This document shows positions 63,539 through 64,000 of a stretch of DNA of 64,000 nucleotides, piece by piece. The notes beneath the pieces are model-generated. The model had not been told where the DNA came from, made no database searches, and saw nothing but the letters and a program-made list of their open reading frames with translations. A program made the translations under genes and the position numbers. Position 1 is the stretch's first letter; each line of letters starts with the position of its first letter. Origin of the DNA: Flavobacterium sp. SLB02 (lineage in GTDB: Bacteria; Bacteroidota; Bacteroidia; Flavobacteriales; Flavobacteriaceae); NCBI RefSeq assembly GCF_009664855.1, contig NZ_CP045928.1, forward strand, positions 5,990,518-6,054,517. The letters run 5' to 3'.

Positions 63539-63594
63539 GTTTTCAGTCTCAGTTTTCAGTTTCAGTTTTCAGCATTCACTGAAACTAAAAACTG
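63539..63594 (+). repeat. 15-bp repeat, copy 2, with inverted repeat
   Basis: GTTTTCAGTCTCAGT at 63539-63553 repeats the sequence at 63258. It runs into AGTTTCAGT (63558-63566) and ACTGAAACT (63578-63586), a 9-bp perfect inverted repeat. CAGTTTT/AAAACTG offers a competing pairing. It lies between lptB and the DUF5808-like gene and may act as a weak terminator or be a mobile palindromic repeat. Confidence 0.6.
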
Positions 63595-63610
63595 CGACTG
63601 TATACTTTTG

Positions 63611-64000
63611 TTAGAATTCAAGTTTCTTTTTACGAAGTTCAAAGTTTTGACCTAAGTAAACGCGACGAACCATTTCGTCCTCTACTAGTTCTTCCGGAAC
63701 TCCCGCTTTCAAAATTCCACCTTCAAACATTAAGTATGTTTTATCTGTAATTGCTAATGTTTCCTGAACGTTGTGATCAGTGATTAGGATTCCGATATTT
63801 TTATTTTTTAACTGAGCAACAATTCTCTGAATGTCCTCAACCGCAACAGGGTCAACTCCTGCAAAAGGCTCATCGAGTAAAATAAACTTAGGGTCAGTTG
63901 CAAGAGCACGTGCAATTTCGGTACGACGACGTTCTCCTCCAGAAAGTAAATCTCCACGGTTGGTACGAATATGTTCTAAGCTAAATTCTTCGATTAAACT
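63611..64000 (-). CDS. lptB: LPS export ABC ATPase, C-terminal part (5' end outside window)
   Basis: The frame is open to the window edge and 129 codons plus stop are present. The ABC signature LLSGGERRRTEIARAL, Walker B FILLDEPFAGVDP and the switch His in ITDHNVQETL are visible, followed by the LptB-type tail ending YLGQNFELRKKKLEF. LptB powers lipopolysaccharide transport to the outer membrane with LptFG. Walker A lies outside the window. Confidence 0.95.
   Translation of the reverse strand, partial: SLIEEFSLEHIRTNRGDLLSGGERRRTEIARALATDPKFILLDEPFAGVDPVAVEDIQRIVAQLKNKNIGILITDHNVQETLAITDKTYLMFEGGILKAGVPEELVEDEMVRRVYLGQNFELRKKKLEF

Noticed and set aside
1..64000. CRISPR arrays, tRNA/rRNA genes, transposons, phage or defence genes
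   Set aside because: No regularly spaced repeats, cloverleaf-like sequences, transposase or integrase motifs were seen on reading both strands.

Overview
The window is about 70% A+T. It looks like the chromosome of a Flavobacterium-type member of the Bacteroidota. Supporting signs are the PorV/PorQ-family protein of type IX secretion, TAnnTTTG promoter elements, weak A-rich ribosome binding sites and an UpxY-type NusG paralogue. Family assignments come from reading motifs in the translated sequence; no database search was run.

Almost all of it (1 to 59185) is one very large surface-polysaccharide locus, read on the plus strand apart from one reversed glycosyltransferase. It opens with the 3' part of a UDP-glucose dehydrogenase and an UpxY-like antiterminator, then a terminator-like hairpin and a good promoter (about 1478-1508). 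Next come sugar-nucleotide genes (UDP-HexNAc dehydrogenase, TagD-like nucleotidyltransferase, mannose-1-P guanylyltransferase, rmlB), the OPX and PCP export genes, wecB, wzx, a lipoprotein FAD oxidoreductase, a pyruvyltransferase, glycosyltransferases, an EpsG-type polymerase and a secreted beta-helix protein (to 18549). 18668-26632 carries a pgl-like set (GT4, PglC, PglD, PglE, PglF) for an N,N'-diacetylbacillosamine-type sugar, interrupted by rmlC, rmlD and rmlA.

26797-28978 encodes a Wzm/Wzt ABC exporter whose ATPase has a C-terminal extension, followed by a methyltransferase-like gene and a variable block of glycosyltransferases. This block holds two decaying genes: an N-terminal GT2 remnant (32780-33060) and an FkbM methyltransferase with a nonsense codon and probable frameshifts (34076-34868). 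35841-46203 has a second wecB, neuA, neuB and neuC, an alpha-1,2-fucosyltransferase-like gene and more glycosyltransferases. 46238-49459 is an MBOAT acyltransferase followed by two tandem SGNH-like paralogues. 49461-57733 is a tightly overlapped run of glycosyltransferases, including an exostosin-like one, ending in a Wzy/ligase-type membrane protein. A WcaJ-like initiating transferase closes the locus at 59185.

From 59189 on is ordinary chromosome: a minus-strand pair (PorV/PorQ-like, then a DUF4105/Lnb-type protein), pssA and a GH25 lysozyme-like gene on plus, then a small DUF5808-like protein and the 3' part of lptB on minus. No tRNA, rRNA, CRISPR array, insertion sequence or phage gene was seen.

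Together the locus makes nucleotide sugars (UDP-GlcA or a related uronate, UDP-ManNAc(A), GDP-Man, dTDP-L-Rha, a bacillosamine-type sugar, a CMP-nonulosonate). It starts glycans on undecaprenyl phosphate with two different phosphoglycosyltransferases and elongates them with more than fifteen glycosyltransferases. It has parts for both Wzx/Wzy and ABC-type export. Two polymerase-like and two initiating genes suggest two glycans or a mosaic locus.
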